Origin: Nitrosomonas ureae
GTDB taxonomy: Bacteria; Pseudomonadota; Gammaproteobacteria; Burkholderiales; Nitrosomonadaceae
Assembly (NCBI RefSeq): GCF_900108305.1
Contig: NZ_FNUX01000004.1
Span: 92,868 to 156,867 of the forward strand
Reading direction: 5' to 3'
DNA: 64,000 nucleotides
The position numbers and the translations under genes were made by a program. Position 1 is the stretch's first letter. Each line of letters opens with the position of its first letter. Positions 48,188 through 56,513 of the stretch are shown here, piece by piece. Under the pieces are notes generated by a model. It made no database searches. It had not been told where the DNA came from and was given only the letters and a program-made list of their open reading frames with translations.

Positions 48188-49297
48188 TTACCAGCCGGTA
48201 TGCAATCCAGGTATGCCGATGCGCTGGATATGAATAGCATTGCTGCCTTCTTCGTAAGCAAGCAATTTGCCTTCTTTGTGCCAGAGACGAAATGCCAGCG
48301 AGTAGGATAATACCCGGATCGGATAATCGCGTGGCAAGGTCTGCAAATAAGGCTGTATCGTGGTGAAATCAGCCGCGCCGTATTGTTGCATGATAAAACG
48401 TAATCCCCCATTTGCGGGGCCGATATTATAGGCCAGCAATCCCAAGAAGAGATCATCTTTCATTTCAGTCAGGTAATGCTTAAATGTGGCTGCGGCGACA
48501 AAGGCGTTATGGCGGGAGTTATCCAGAGCTATTTTTTCCGTACCCAGCCGTTTGCGCGCTTGCGCAATAACCGTTTCCGGAACGCGAGTGATTTGAAATA
48601 ATCCTTTGCCGCCATCGCTGCTGTCGCGCGGAATGAAAGAGGATTCCGTTGCGGCAATACCATGTAGCAGATTGACATCGATATTAAAAGAACGGGCAGC
48701 ATCTTCGATCGCCTGCCGATATTCCTGCGACCGGTCAACCATTTTTTGCAGCTGTGCGGCATCGTGCCGTCGATAAGCCGCGTAGACCTGATGTGCAACC
48801 GTTACGCGCCCGGCTTCTTCCTTGCCGCCCACTAAAGTGCGGAAATGACCATAAGTCAGTGTAAATTGATCGTGCGTAACAAGCCAGGAGATCAGCAACG
48901 CCAGCGCCAAGGATAAACCCGGGGTCAGAAATTCCGAATGCAATCGCAACCACTTTCTCAGTTTCCACCAGCCAATCAGAAAAAGACTTGCTGCTAATAT
49001 CAAACCCGATATACCGGCAGCAAATGGCAACAAGTTAACAAAAAAACTGGTACCTGAGAATCGGCTGGCGGAATAACCCAGCAACATGATAGTGGTGCAA
49101 AATGCTGCAATGCCCAGGCCCAAAAATTCAATACCGGTCAGGAATATTTTTCGCCGGAGTCCGCCGGGTTGAATTTTTCCGGTTCGCTTCCTCGATTTGT
49201 CGATATTGGCGCTACGCACAACTTTGGTGCGTTTGCGTTTTTGCTTCGGTTTGATGTCGCCGGATTCAAGATTATTAAGCGGCTTTGTTTTGTCCAT
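48188..49297 (-). CDS. Membrane-anchored lytic transglycosylase (SLT domain)
   Basis: 369 residues. A basic Lys/Arg-rich cytoplasmic N-terminus (KPKQKRKRTKVVRSANIDKS) is followed by three membrane helices (about 50-75, 86-108, 126-142) and a C-terminal SLT domain with catalytic Glu in LHGIAATESSFIPRDSSDGG, GLFQITRVP and FLGLLAYNIGPANGG. The three-helix N-terminus is unusual for this class. Cleaves peptidoglycan on the periplasmic side. Confidence 0.88.
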   Translation of the reverse strand: MDKTKPLNNLESGDIKPKQKRKRTKVVRSANIDKSRKRTGKIQPGGLRRKIFLTGIEFLGLGIAAFCTTIMLLGYSASRFSGTSFFVNLLPFAAGISGLILAASLFLIGWWKLRKWLRLHSEFLTPGLSLALALLISWLVTHDQFTLTYGHFRTLVGGKEEAGRVTVAHQVYAAYRRHDAAQLQKMVDRSQEYRQAIEDAARSFNIDVNLLHGIAATESSFIPRDSSDGGKGLFQITRVPETVIAQARKRLGTEKIALDNSRHNAFVAAATFKHYLTEMKDDLFLGLLAYNIGPANGGLRFIMQQYGAADFTTIQPYLQTLPRDYPIRVLSYSLAFRLWHKEGKLLAYEEGSNAIHIQRIGIPGLHTGW

Positions 49298-49492
49298 CGA
49301 AATAAGGCCTAGGCGATTGAATATATTATGACTAGTGGATCGGGAGATTTATTCACATTAAATTTTTCTAATGGTTTCACTGAGTAAGAAACAAGGGTTT
49401 CCCCGGTATGCAGCATTGTCTCGATTACGTTAAGGTGCGTCCTTCCATTTTACTTTGAGTTATTACAATCAGGAACATAGGACGATGAAAAA

Positions 49493-50815
49493 ATGCATAA
49501 TGCGTGCAGAAATAACAAAATAAGGCTATACGCTCGTACTGGAGTTCTGTTGCTTGCTTTGCTGGGCATCTGTAATGCTCATGCCAATAGCTTGTCAAAT
49601 CTGTTTAAACAAAGCGGCCTGGAATTAGGTGGCTGGATCAACGGTGGCGCGACATATAATGCCAACAATCCTGCAGATGGTTTCAATGGGACGGTTACTT
49701 TTGCCGATCGTGCCAATCGGTTTCAGCTCAATCAGCTTAATTTGTTTTTACAACGCAATGTCGAATCGGAAGGCACAAAGTGGGATCTCGGCGGCCGCTT
49801 TGATTTTTTGTTCGGTACTGATGCCATTTATGCACAGGCTTTTGGCATCTCCGCGTTCGATGAGAATACCGGTGAGCCTTCAAATCGAGGGAATTGGGAT
49901 CTGAATTTGTGTTGCAATTCGACGCGTACGTATGGAATTGCGTTGCCGCAAGCCTATTTAGAAGCTTATGTGCCAATGGGTCGTGGCCTCAATATCAAAG
50001 TTGGACATTTCTATACTCCGCTGGGATATGAAACCGTTCCTGCACCGAATAACTTCTTTTATACACGCGGATATATTCTGAACAGCGGCGAACCGTTTAC
50101 ACATACTGGACTTCTAGGCAGCCATACCATCAATCAGAACTGGCAAATTCAGGGTGGTGCAACCACCGGCAGTGCAACGGGTGGTTGGGATGGAGGTTTT
50201 GATAAGCAGCTTGATAACTGGGGCGGGCTAGTGAATATCCTGTGGAACAGTGACGACAAACGAACTGCGGCGCAACTCGGTGGCACTTATGGACGAACCG
50301 CCGTTAATGAACCCTGGATGATGTATAGCGTTGTCCTGCAACACTGGCTCACGCCCAAAACCCATATGGTGCTGCATCATACCCATGGTTGGGCTGCCAA
50401 TATCAACCTGCCGGAAGGGATTAAAAATGCTGCATGGTATAGCATCAATACGCATCTGACTTATGACCTGCTGCGCGATTTGTCTGTCGGCATTCGCATG
50501 GAACGCTTTCATGACCGCAATGGCTGGCGCGTTTTCTCACCTTATCGTATATTGTCCGCGTTGAACAACAAGGGGGTCAGTTACGCAGGAAATATCCCTT
50601 TCGTGAGCGCGCCCGCAGACTATTACGCGGTTACACTGGGGATGAACTGGAAGCCGATAAAACGATGGAATGGGGGGTGGAAACCTATCCGCAATATCAA
50701 TATCCGGAAAAATATTCGTTATGATCGTGCGGACGGCATCGACATGGCGTTTCGTCCGTTTGATGGTAAAAAGGATCAGTTTCTGTTTTCATTGGATGCA
50801 ACAATTCCATTCTGA
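49493..50815 (+). CDS. Outer-membrane beta-barrel porin (BBP2/OmpL-like)
   Basis: 440 residues. Signal peptide cleaved after CNAHA (near residue 31), then LELGGWINGGATYNANNP and FQLNQLNLFLQRNVE, which are typical of the putative beta-barrel porin-2 family, and a long series of amphipathic strands ending in Phe (SLDATIPF). Likely a channel or receptor for small solutes; the specific substrate is unknown. AGGA precedes the start, overlapping a 12-codon ORF that begins at 49485. Convergent with the alginate-export-like barrel gene. Confidence 0.85.
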   Translation: MHNACRNNKIRLYARTGVLLLALLGICNAHANSLSNLFKQSGLELGGWINGGATYNANNPADGFNGTVTFADRANRFQLNQLNLFLQRNVESEGTKWDLGGRFDFLFGTDAIYAQAFGISAFDENTGEPSNRGNWDLNLCCNSTRTYGIALPQAYLEAYVPMGRGLNIKVGHFYTPLGYETVPAPNNFFYTRGYILNSGEPFTHTGLLGSHTINQNWQIQGGATTGSATGGWDGGFDKQLDNWGGLVNILWNSDDKRTAAQLGGTYGRTAVNEPWMMYSVVLQHWLTPKTHMVLHHTHGWAANINLPEGIKNAAWYSINTHLTYDLLRDLSVGIRMERFHDRNGWRVFSPYRILSALNNKGVSYAGNIPFVSAPADYYAVTLGMNWKPIKRWNGGWKPIRNINIRKNIRYDRADGIDMAFRPFDGKKDQFLFSLDATIPF

Positions 50816-50816
50816 G

Positions 50817-50837
50817 CAACCACTGATACAGTGGTTG
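50817..50837. terminator. Intergenic hairpin between convergent porin genes
   Basis: A perfect 9-bp stem (CAACCACTG/CAGTGGTTG) with a 3-base loop lies directly at the stop of the BBP2 gene and 48 bases beyond the stop of the opposite gene. No T-run. Confidence 0.5.
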
Positions 50838-50884
50838 GGTAGTATGAAGCCCGAAGACGCCGCATATAATAATACGAGGAAGCG

Positions 50885-52381
50885 CTAAAATTTAAAAGTA
50901 GCCATGGTGTATCCATAGTTGGTATCCGCCATGCCCGGACTTTGTGAGACTTTATCGAAATAGTCGCCTTTGAATATATGGCTATACCCTATATCAAAAC
51001 TTACGCGTTTTAGATAACTCCATTGAGGAGCCCAACCTACACTGATATCAAGCATGTTACCCAGGAAAGTACCGGCCTGCCCCGTCGGATCCTGCAGGCC
51101 GCTGCCTACATACGCGCCATGCTTATTGGCTAACCAATATGCGCGATGAGACAACATAAGCCTGACATCGGGGCGTGGTATGAAGGTTGCACGAAAACCC
51201 ACAGGTGAAAACAGATTGGAAGGAAAGAATGGTCCGAACATACCGGTGGGGCCATATTCCACGCGGCGTTTAGCATACAAGATATCAAAATTCTTATTGG
51301 GATCCTGGCTTCCTGATGAAAAATCGAATAGGTAAATTAATCGTAATGGCATTGAAGTTTTAAAGCTGTAGCCTATTTCACCATGATGACGATGCGCAAA
51401 AACCTTGGTGTCCTGGGTATCACCAAACTGATACATGGATTCAATTTCATAATCCATTTGTCCTGCCACTGGCTTGGCAAACAGTCTGAAGCCCGTGGTG
51501 GATAGATTGCGTTTCCTAAGCTTATTTCCTTCATTTAATTGAAGGAAATAATAATCAACGTTAGCCCAGGGCAGATCACGATTCGTAATTTGCAAGCCAG
51601 AAAAATAAGTTTCAGGCGTATTCCAGTCCATATGCGTCGTTTCTCTATTGACCGGGCGGGTGCCGAAGACTTGCAGACCCCATTTTTCTTGATCGTTTCC
51701 TACTACAAGCCGTATCCCATCAAAAGTGGGCGTAAAAGGTCCCCACCGATGACCCCCTAACAGGCGCGCCTCTCCAGTTTCCAGCAAGAATCGGCCTACT
51801 TCGAACGTTGCGTTATAGCCTGTTCCTAGAAAATTCTTGAATAAATAATCGAGATGAAATTGAGTAAAATCAAAATGATTAGCAAACAACGGTGAGCGGT
51901 CTTGTCCAAAATTTGCTAATGGTGCACGTTGATCTGTCAGTTCAAGCGTAAACTTGAGAGGCTCTATAATATTCTTGATTTCCATCAAGAATCTTGTTCG
52001 TTGATGAATCTGATCATTAAAACCCGGAATATTTCTTGTAAATCCGTTATCGTAAGCATCATAGCGCGTTCGATGCTCAACCGCTAAATCAAGCCAGTTT
52101 GGTGTTATGGCAGAAAGCGGGTTTTTGTGATTTTCCATAAGCTTGGTTAAATTATCAAAGTCAAACCGAGTCTCTCCCACCGTTTCCTGCGCACTGAATG
52201 GTGCTCCATTAGTTTCTTTGGGTATTTTGTGGCTTCTGGCAAGAACCGAAGATTTTTGGGTTTTCCCTGCTTCGACATTTTTCATTTCAGCAGCAAAAGC
52301 ACTGTTATTCCCGATAATGCATCCTAAAATAAAGAAGATTATTCCGTGGATTAAGATTAATTGCTTGTTCTTTCTCGTCAT
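50885..52381 (-). CDS. Alginate-export-family outer-membrane barrel (AlgE-like)
   Basis: 498 residues. Signal peptide with cleavage after AFA (near residue 31), a ~55-residue linker, then PNWLDLAVEHRTRYDAYDNG and RTRFLMEIKNIIEPLKFTLE, which mark the alginate_exp domain. FEVGRFLLETGEARLLGGHRW and DIGYSHIFKGDYFDKVSQSP are also typical. Although related to the alginate channel AlgE, nitrifier members occur without alginate genes and none is seen here, so the transported substrate is unknown. Confidence 0.87.
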   Translation of the reverse strand: MTRKNKQLILIHGIIFFILGCIIGNNSAFAAEMKNVEAGKTQKSSVLARSHKIPKETNGAPFSAQETVGETRFDFDNLTKLMENHKNPLSAITPNWLDLAVEHRTRYDAYDNGFTRNIPGFNDQIHQRTRFLMEIKNIIEPLKFTLELTDQRAPLANFGQDRSPLFANHFDFTQFHLDYLFKNFLGTGYNATFEVGRFLLETGEARLLGGHRWGPFTPTFDGIRLVVGNDQEKWGLQVFGTRPVNRETTHMDWNTPETYFSGLQITNRDLPWANVDYYFLQLNEGNKLRKRNLSTTGFRLFAKPVAGQMDYEIESMYQFGDTQDTKVFAHRHHGEIGYSFKTSMPLRLIYLFDFSSGSQDPNKNFDILYAKRRVEYGPTGMFGPFFPSNLFSPVGFRATFIPRPDVRLMLSHRAYWLANKHGAYVGSGLQDPTGQAGTFLGNMLDISVGWAPQWSYLKRVSFDIGYSHIFKGDYFDKVSQSPGMADTNYGYTMATFKF

Positions 52382-52762
52382 TTGTTCACACCTCCTATTC
52401 TTGTTTCAAGAAAACTTGATGCCGAATAATACTGAAGAAGCGCGATACGCAACATTCGGGCTGACACGTAAGGATAATTCCTTATATGCATAATTTTTAC
52501 AGTAAAATCAATTTATTGATCTGGGTTGGGAGTTGGGGTTTTTTAACAGCAGCTACATTAAAGCGCAGCTGGAAAGAGGTTGTAGATGGACTGTAGGGAG
52601 AAATCGTACGGGAATCCTGCAAAGAAGCATCTGGCGATTGATGGTTGTCGTTTACCTGCTGAGTTTGCGATTGATGCTGGAGAAGCGAATAAGAGAAGTT
52701 AAGAAAATCGGTAGCCATCGCCTTTGGATATCAATGGCTACCTGCGTGGAATTCAATAAAGC
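52382..52762. other. Gene-free stretch
   Basis: About 380 bases between the AlgE-like gene and the small secreted protein gene. Short frames on both strands have neither ribosome-binding sites nor recognisable products. No terminator or repeat seen. Confidence 0.4.
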
Positions 52763-53020
52763 CTAGTAAGAACCTTTTTGAGGGCTTTCTTCACGAGGTC
52801 CTCCTGAATTAACATCACGTTTTTCAGACTCACTTTGTTTTTCCTTAGCATTATCATCTTTTGGGTGGGATGAAGGATGAGGCTGTGCTTGCTTGGGTGA
52901 ATTCTCTTTGTCATCAATTTTATTTTGTGTTTGAGAATAGTCAGCAAAAACATGCATACTTGTTAATAGGAATGCTGCACTGATAACCAGCGCTAATGTT
53001 GATTTTTTTCCTTGAATCAT
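52763..53020 (-). CDS. Small secreted hydrophilic protein
   Basis: 85 residues. Signal peptide (ALVISAAFLLTSMHVFA, cleavage near residue 27), then a ~58-residue highly charged, Pro/Ser/Lys/Glu-rich, probably disordered tail (HPSSHPKDDNAKEKQSESEK). AAGGAG precedes ATG. No family recognised. A 16-bp dyad like those upstream of the stress genes lies 60 bases upstream (53081-53096), so it may belong to the same regulon. Confidence 0.75.
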   Translation of the reverse strand: MIQGKKSTLALVISAAFLLTSMHVFADYSQTQNKIDDKENSPKQAQPHPSSHPKDDNAKEKQSESEKRDVNSGGPREESPQKGSY

Positions 53021-53080
53021 AATACTGCTCCTTTTTTGATTAACAGATTTTGCATGATGCTTTTAATTCTTATTCCCGTC

Positions 53081-53096
53081 TGTGCGCTATCTTACA
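53081..53096 (-). promoter_or_regulatory. Putative Crp/Fnr-type operator 1
   Basis: TGTGCGCTATCTTACA, a near-dyad TGTGCG-N4-CGCACA with one half degraded. It lies upstream of the small secreted protein gene. At the class II distance on the minus strand the hexamer is CATCAT (53059-53054), a weak -10. Confidence 0.45.
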
Positions 53097-53153
53097 AACA
53101 GGCAAAAATCCTTGGGCCTTGCTTTCCAGAAATCTGCCCAAGAAATTGTTAAA

Positions 53154-53169
53154 TGTTGGCTATCGCACA
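53154..53169 (+). promoter_or_regulatory. Putative Crp/Fnr-type operator 2, with class II promoter of csbD-1
   Basis: TGTTGGCTATCGCACA. The right half CGCACA is followed by TAATTT at 53191-53196. If this is the -10 box, transcription starts near 53203 and the dyad centre is at -41.5, the same geometry as sites 3 and 4. csbD-1 starts 84 bases farther on. Confidence 0.55.
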
Positions 53170-53286
53170 TACAGATTCGATTTCACCCGATAATTTAAAA
53201 AACGATGATAAGAAAAATCATTCATTATTCTTGTTATCGTATAAATTTAATTAATGAAATTAGAAACTTACTAAGGAGAATTAATT

Positions 53287-53487
53287 ATGAATTGGGATCA
53301 AGTTAAAGGAAATTGGACGCAAGTTAAAGGTAAAGCCCAGCAACAATGGGGCAAATTGACTAACGATGACTTGGACGTTATTGAAGGAAGCCGCGAGGAA
53401 TTCGTTGGTAAAGTTCAGGAAAGATATGGCATTGCAAAAGAAGAGGCTGAAAAACAAGTTGATGACTTTTGCAGAAAATGTAACTAA
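53287..53487 (+). CDS. CsbD family stress protein, copy 1
   Basis: 66 residues, MNWDQVKGNWTQVKGKAQQQ then a short helix and KVQERYGIAKEEAEKQVDDF. CsbD proteins are small, hydrophilic, helical general-stress proteins of uncertain function, among the most abundant under stress in several bacteria. AAGGAG lies 7-8 bases upstream. Almost the same as copy 2 at 54277. A Crp/Fnr-type site lies upstream and a perfect hairpin downstream. Confidence 0.95.
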   Translation: MNWDQVKGNWTQVKGKAQQQWGKLTNDDLDVIEGSREEFVGKVQERYGIAKEEAEKQVDDFCRKCN

Positions 53488-53510
53488 CTGAATTAGTTAA
53501 ATACAGCTGT

Positions 53511-53545
53511 GATTACAGAGCTCATTTTTCATGAGCTCTGTAATC
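53511..53545 (+). terminator. Perfect 15-bp hairpin after csbD-1
   Basis: GATTACAGAGCTCAT pairs exactly with ATGAGCTCTGTAATC across a five-base loop. It lies 24 bases past the stop. There is no downstream T-run, so it may end or stabilise the short csbD transcript. Confidence 0.65.
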
Positions 53546-53800
53546 GAAAATATTCAGTTCCAGAATAACTACCTACCTACCCGACGATCAGAGACCCCTT
53601 CTTACAACGATATCCACTCGTACTCATATACTCCTCGCTACAAATTAGGCAATTCTGCTACCGTCGCACCGATATTCCAATATTACGCCAACTTTTCTTT
53701 GGTGAATACCTGCACAATGGTGTTCATTCATGGTGACCGTTTTACTGTTCCAGATGACATAAACCAGAGCTATCCTTGGCAATCAGGATGTTCTGCTTAA
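53546..53800 (+). other. Unassigned stretch between csbD-1 and DUF1328
   Basis: Holds an open frame of 89 codons (53531-53800) whose start sits inside the hairpin, has no ribosome-binding site and reads as low-complexity Tyr/Ser-rich peptide. I see no recognisable product; perhaps a decayed fragment. Confidence 0.3.
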
Positions 53801-53810
53801 CTTGGCGCTT

Positions 53811-53853
53811 TGTGTGTGATCGCACATACCACACAGAATTCCTGCGGTAGTAT
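53811..53853 (+). promoter_or_regulatory. Putative Crp/Fnr-type operator 3 and class II promoter of the DUF1328 gene
   Basis: TGTGTGTGATCGCACA (53811-53826), then exactly 20 bases, then GTAGTAT (-10 TAGTAT at 53848-53853). With transcription from about 53860 the dyad centre is at -41.5. Site 4 at 60091 has the same spacing and the same GTAGTAT. Confidence 0.6.
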
Positions 53854-53980
53854 TACCTTTGTAACGTCTGCAGTGCGGGACACAATCGATCAGAAGCATC
53901 AATAACTTCTGAATATTATTTTCCAGGTTGATGTAATAAGTTAATGCGCTAATCTGGAGCCTTAAACAAGGAGAAAACTC

Positions 53981-54148
53981 ATGATAAATTTGGCGATTAC
54001 TTTCTTGGTGATAGCAATAATTGCCGCTCTATTAGGCATTACCGGCGTTGCAGGTATTGCTATGGAAATGGCTTGGATTTTGTTTGTTATCGGTGTTGTT
54101 TTAGCGATCGTATTCTGGGTAATGGGACGACGTCCACCGCCCGTGTAA
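53981..54148 (+). CDS. DUF1328 (YtjA-like) small membrane protein
   Basis: 55 residues. MINLAITFLVIAIIAALLGI then GVAGIAMEMAWILFVIGVVL and a short GRRPPPV tail give two membrane helices and the pattern of DUF1328. CAAGGAG precedes ATG by eight bases. These proteins are small, stress-associated inner-membrane proteins of unknown mechanism. It lies between the two csbD copies and behind operator site 3. Confidence 0.9.
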   Translation: MINLAITFLVIAIIAALLGITGVAGIAMEMAWILFVIGVVLAIVFWVMGRRPPPV

Positions 54149-54276
54149 TTTTGTAATGGTATATAAATCGTAATTTCTCATAAAAGCAATTAAGGTACTG
54201 ACGTTTGCAAATTTATCTAGCAAGTTAGGAGCCTCAATTAAATTGCTATCTCAATTTTAATTAAGGAGCATTTATT

Positions 54277-54477
54277 ATGAACTGGGATCAAATCAAAGGT
54301 AATTGGACACAGATCAAGGGTAAGGCGCAACAGCAATGGGGTGAATTAACGAATGATGATCTGGATATTATTGAAGGAAAGCGTGAAGAACTGGTCGGCA
54401 GAATTCAGGAAAGATATGGAATCGCCAAAGAAGAAGCTGAAAAGCAAGTCGATGATTTCACAAAAAAATGTGAATAA
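54277..54477 (+). CDS. CsbD family stress protein, copy 2
   Basis: 66 residues; MNWDQIKGNWTQIKGKAQQQ, then GELTNDDLDIIEGKREELVG and a C-terminal KQVDDFTKKCE. Differs from copy 1 mainly by conservative changes (Val/Ile, Arg/Lys). TAAGGAGC precedes ATG. No Crp/Fnr-type dyad found directly upstream. Confidence 0.95.
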   Translation: MNWDQIKGNWTQIKGKAQQQWGELTNDDLDIIEGKREELVGRIQERYGIAKEEAEKQVDDFTKKCE

Positions 54478-54507
54478 GGATTTTTATCGTAAAACGGAGG
54501 TATCAAA

Positions 54508-54810
54508 ATGAATAGTTTAATGAAAATGACCGTAGCCTTAAGCGCTTTCTTGTTTATTATCGTTGCATCCAATAGCTATTCCCAAAGCGCCATTCAAAGA
54601 ATGGATGATGCTGAGACACGGGCTGACAGATTGGAAGATAAAGCGGATCAGATAAGAGAAGCAGATGAAGAGGCCAAAGAAGCAGTGGACAAGGTGCGCG
54701 AAAATCAAGCCGATAAAATTGAGGATCGTGCGGATCAGCTGAGAGATGCGGCTGAAGATGAAGCCGACAGAATAGAAGATCGTGCAGATAAAGTCAGGGA
54801 TGGTTATTAA
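54508..54810 (+). CDS. Exported acidic coiled-coil protein with short repeats
   Basis: 100 residues. Signal peptide (TVALSAFLFIIVASNSYSQS, cleavage near residue 26), then a highly charged helix with an imperfect repeat of DR(L/I)EDKADQIR: at about residues 40-50, 71-81 and 87-97. Periplasmic, helical, Asp/Glu/Arg-rich. No family recognised; resembles the small lipoprotein at 55450 in its DKIEDATDRY-type end. CGGAGG eight bases before ATG supports it. 30 bases after csbD-2, so probably in the same transcript. Confidence 0.85.
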   Translation: MNSLMKMTVALSAFLFIIVASNSYSQSAIQRMDDAETRADRLEDKADQIREADEEAKEAVDKVRENQADKIEDRADQLRDAAEDEADRIEDRADKVRDGY

Positions 54811-54951
54811 TTACATATTTACATTTCTGCTGCTCAGACTTAGACTCGAATCAAATCTAAATTATTAGCTATTTATTTTTCTGATAATTAACAATGTAGA
54901 TTCGGGCTGAATCCTACAACAATCAGTATCAAACAAAACAGGAGAGTAGTT

Positions 54952-55239
54952 ATGAGTATGAAAGAAGCCTACGAAAAGAAGCTGCAAGCGCAGCTGGATG
55001 AATGTGCCGCAGAGATCGATAAACTCAAGGCAAAGGCAGATAAAGCAGAAGCTGATGCGCAAATTGAATATTACAAGCAGATTGAAGAATTAAAATCCAA
55101 GCAAGCTGCGGTGGATGGAAAGCTTGCGGAACTCAAAGAGGCCAGTGAAGATGCTTGGGAAGATCTCAAGTCTGGTGTTGAGAGTGCGTGGGATTCACTG
55201 GGTAGTGCAATAAAATCGGCTGCTTCCAGATTTAAATAA
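54952..55239 (+). CDS. Small coiled-coil protein, cytoplasmic
   Basis: 95 residues, no signal peptide. A long charged coiled coil (about 4-60; EKKLQAQLDECAAEIDKLKA) with a C-terminal amphipathic stretch (WEDLKSGVESAWDSLGSAIK) typical of small stress proteins that touch membranes. GGAGAG precedes ATG 54952; ATG 54958 is also possible. Family not named with confidence; similar proteins accompany CsbD and DUF883 genes in stress clusters. Confidence 0.8.
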   Translation: MSMKEAYEKKLQAQLDECAAEIDKLKAKADKAEADAQIEYYKQIEELKSKQAAVDGKLAELKEASEDAWEDLKSGVESAWDSLGSAIKSAASRFK

Positions 55240-55320
55240 TAGCTACTGCGTGATATGAATGTGGAGAAATCTATTGGAAGTGATTCTTTCCATTAAGGAA
55301 ACTCCGGAAAGATTGCATTT

Positions 55321-55390
55321 GTCATTTCGAGCGTAAGTAAGAATCTCTAACAATCAATGTATAGGTTTCCTTGCGTGCTCGAAGTGGCAC
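55321..55390. repeat. REP/MITE-like inverted repeat
   Basis: GTCATTTCGAGCG (55321) and the inverted GCTCGAAGTGGCAC (55377-55390) form an imperfect hairpin around AAGTAAGAATCT and AGGTTTCCTTGCG. This resembles the widespread short palindromic repeat TGTCATTTCGAGCG...AGATTTCTC. No coding capacity. Confidence 0.6.
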
Positions 55391-55449
55391 TTCCCCGGCA
55401 TTTTTCTACAAATAACAAATAATTCAACTTTAGATATGAGGTGTGCGAC

Positions 55450-55641
55450 ATGAATAAAATAATCTTATCAATTCTACTGTTATCGTCATCATTGATACTG
55501 GTCGGCTGTGCAGAACAACAAGGTCCTGCCGAGCAAGCAGGTGAGAAAATAGACAGAGGGATAGAGAACAGCAAAGATGCGACTAGTGATGCTATTGAGA
55601 ATGCGGGGGATAAGATTGAAGATGCTACTGATCGTTATTAA
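55450..55641 (+). CDS. Small lipoprotein
   Basis: 63 residues. Lipoprotein signal MNKIILSILLLSSSLILVGC (lipobox LVGC, Cys20) followed by a short charged helix (GEKIDRGIENSKDATSDAIE) and KIEDATDRY. Likely lipid-anchored with a disordered or helical periplasmic part. GAGGTGTG precedes ATG 55450. Its C-terminus repeats the motif style of the protein at 54508. Confidence 0.85.
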   Translation: MNKIILSILLLSSSLILVGCAEQQGPAEQAGEKIDRGIENSKDATSDAIENAGDKIEDATDRY

Positions 55642-55722
55642 AAAATAATCAAGAACTCCCTGTTGATTCAAACTGCCACATGAAATTTTGTCTTCCACTA
55701 TTTTCCAACTATACGATTTTAC

Positions 55723-56199
55723 ATGAATAAAGTTCAGATCGAACAATCAAAAGATAAACTTAATCGATTAGCGTGGCTATTAGACAATACTTTCCGCATT
55801 CCGGGAACACAAATAAGGTTTGGTCTGGATGGATTGATTGGATTGATTCCCGGAATCGGGGATGCTGCAGGGGCAGTAATCTCCAGTCACATTCTGACAC
55901 AAGCGGCTCAAATGGGCGTTCCCAAGTCAATTCTTCTAAAAATGGCATTCAATATTGGATTCGATGCAATCTTGGGAATAATCCCTGTTTTGGGGGATGT
56001 TTCGGATTTCATGTGGAAGGCCAATCTGCGTAATGTTCAGTTGCTCAATGATTATCTTGAACAACCGGAAAAAACGGTAACGCATAGTCGTCTTTTCGTG
56101 GGGCTATTAGGTTTTGTGGCATTCTGCGGTGTAGCTTTTATCAGTATGCTGGGATTTCTGTTGATACGCTGGCTTTGGTTGTCAATCGAGGGAAACTGA
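55723..56199 (+). CDS. DUF4112 membrane protein
   Basis: 158 residues. LAWLLDNTFRIPGTQIRFGL, DGLIGLIPGIGDAAGAVISS and ILGIIPVLGDVSDFMWKANL are hallmarks of DUF4112. Two amphipathic or membrane regions precede a C-terminal helix (about 124-150). Unknown function; common beside stress-related small genes in proteobacteria. No good ribosome-binding site. Confidence 0.9.
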   Translation: MNKVQIEQSKDKLNRLAWLLDNTFRIPGTQIRFGLDGLIGLIPGIGDAAGAVISSHILTQAAQMGVPKSILLKMAFNIGFDAILGIIPVLGDVSDFMWKANLRNVQLLNDYLEQPEKTVTHSRLFVGLLGFVAFCGVAFISMLGFLLIRWLWLSIEGN

Positions 56200-56513
56200 T
56201 ATCAGAAACCTCCATGCTTATTGACCTTGTTCCAGTGCCGTCTTGTTGTTTGTTGCCGTTTCATAAAAACCGGAGTAAATATGGAACCGTGACTAGTAAT
56301 TAAAACCTGTTCTCAAGAATACGATCAGCAGCATATTCATAATCTTTGCTTTGCAATGAAGTCATTTTGCCGGATATCAACTCTCAGGTTCTTTCAAAAA
56401 TAATTTTAGCAAGCGCATGAATATATTATTATGAATTCAAGTATAACTCCGCTAAACGATTAGCCGTCAATTCTATGCATCTATGATCAATCAAAGAAAA
56501 AAAAGGGGATTTT
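56200..56513. other. Gene-free stretch
   Basis: About 310 AT-rich bases before the TerC gene with no frame of note. AAGGGGA directly before GTG 56514 is the TerC ribosome-binding site; promoter not identified. Confidence 0.4.

Noticed and set aside
52533..52766. 77-codon plus-strand ORF between the AlgE-like and small secreted protein genes
   Set aside because: No start signals, overlaps the 3' end of the opposite gene, and no family.
53531..53800. 89-codon ORF between csbD-1 and the DUF1328 gene
   Set aside because: Start lies inside the perfect hairpin, there is no ribosome-binding site and composition is unlike its neighbours.
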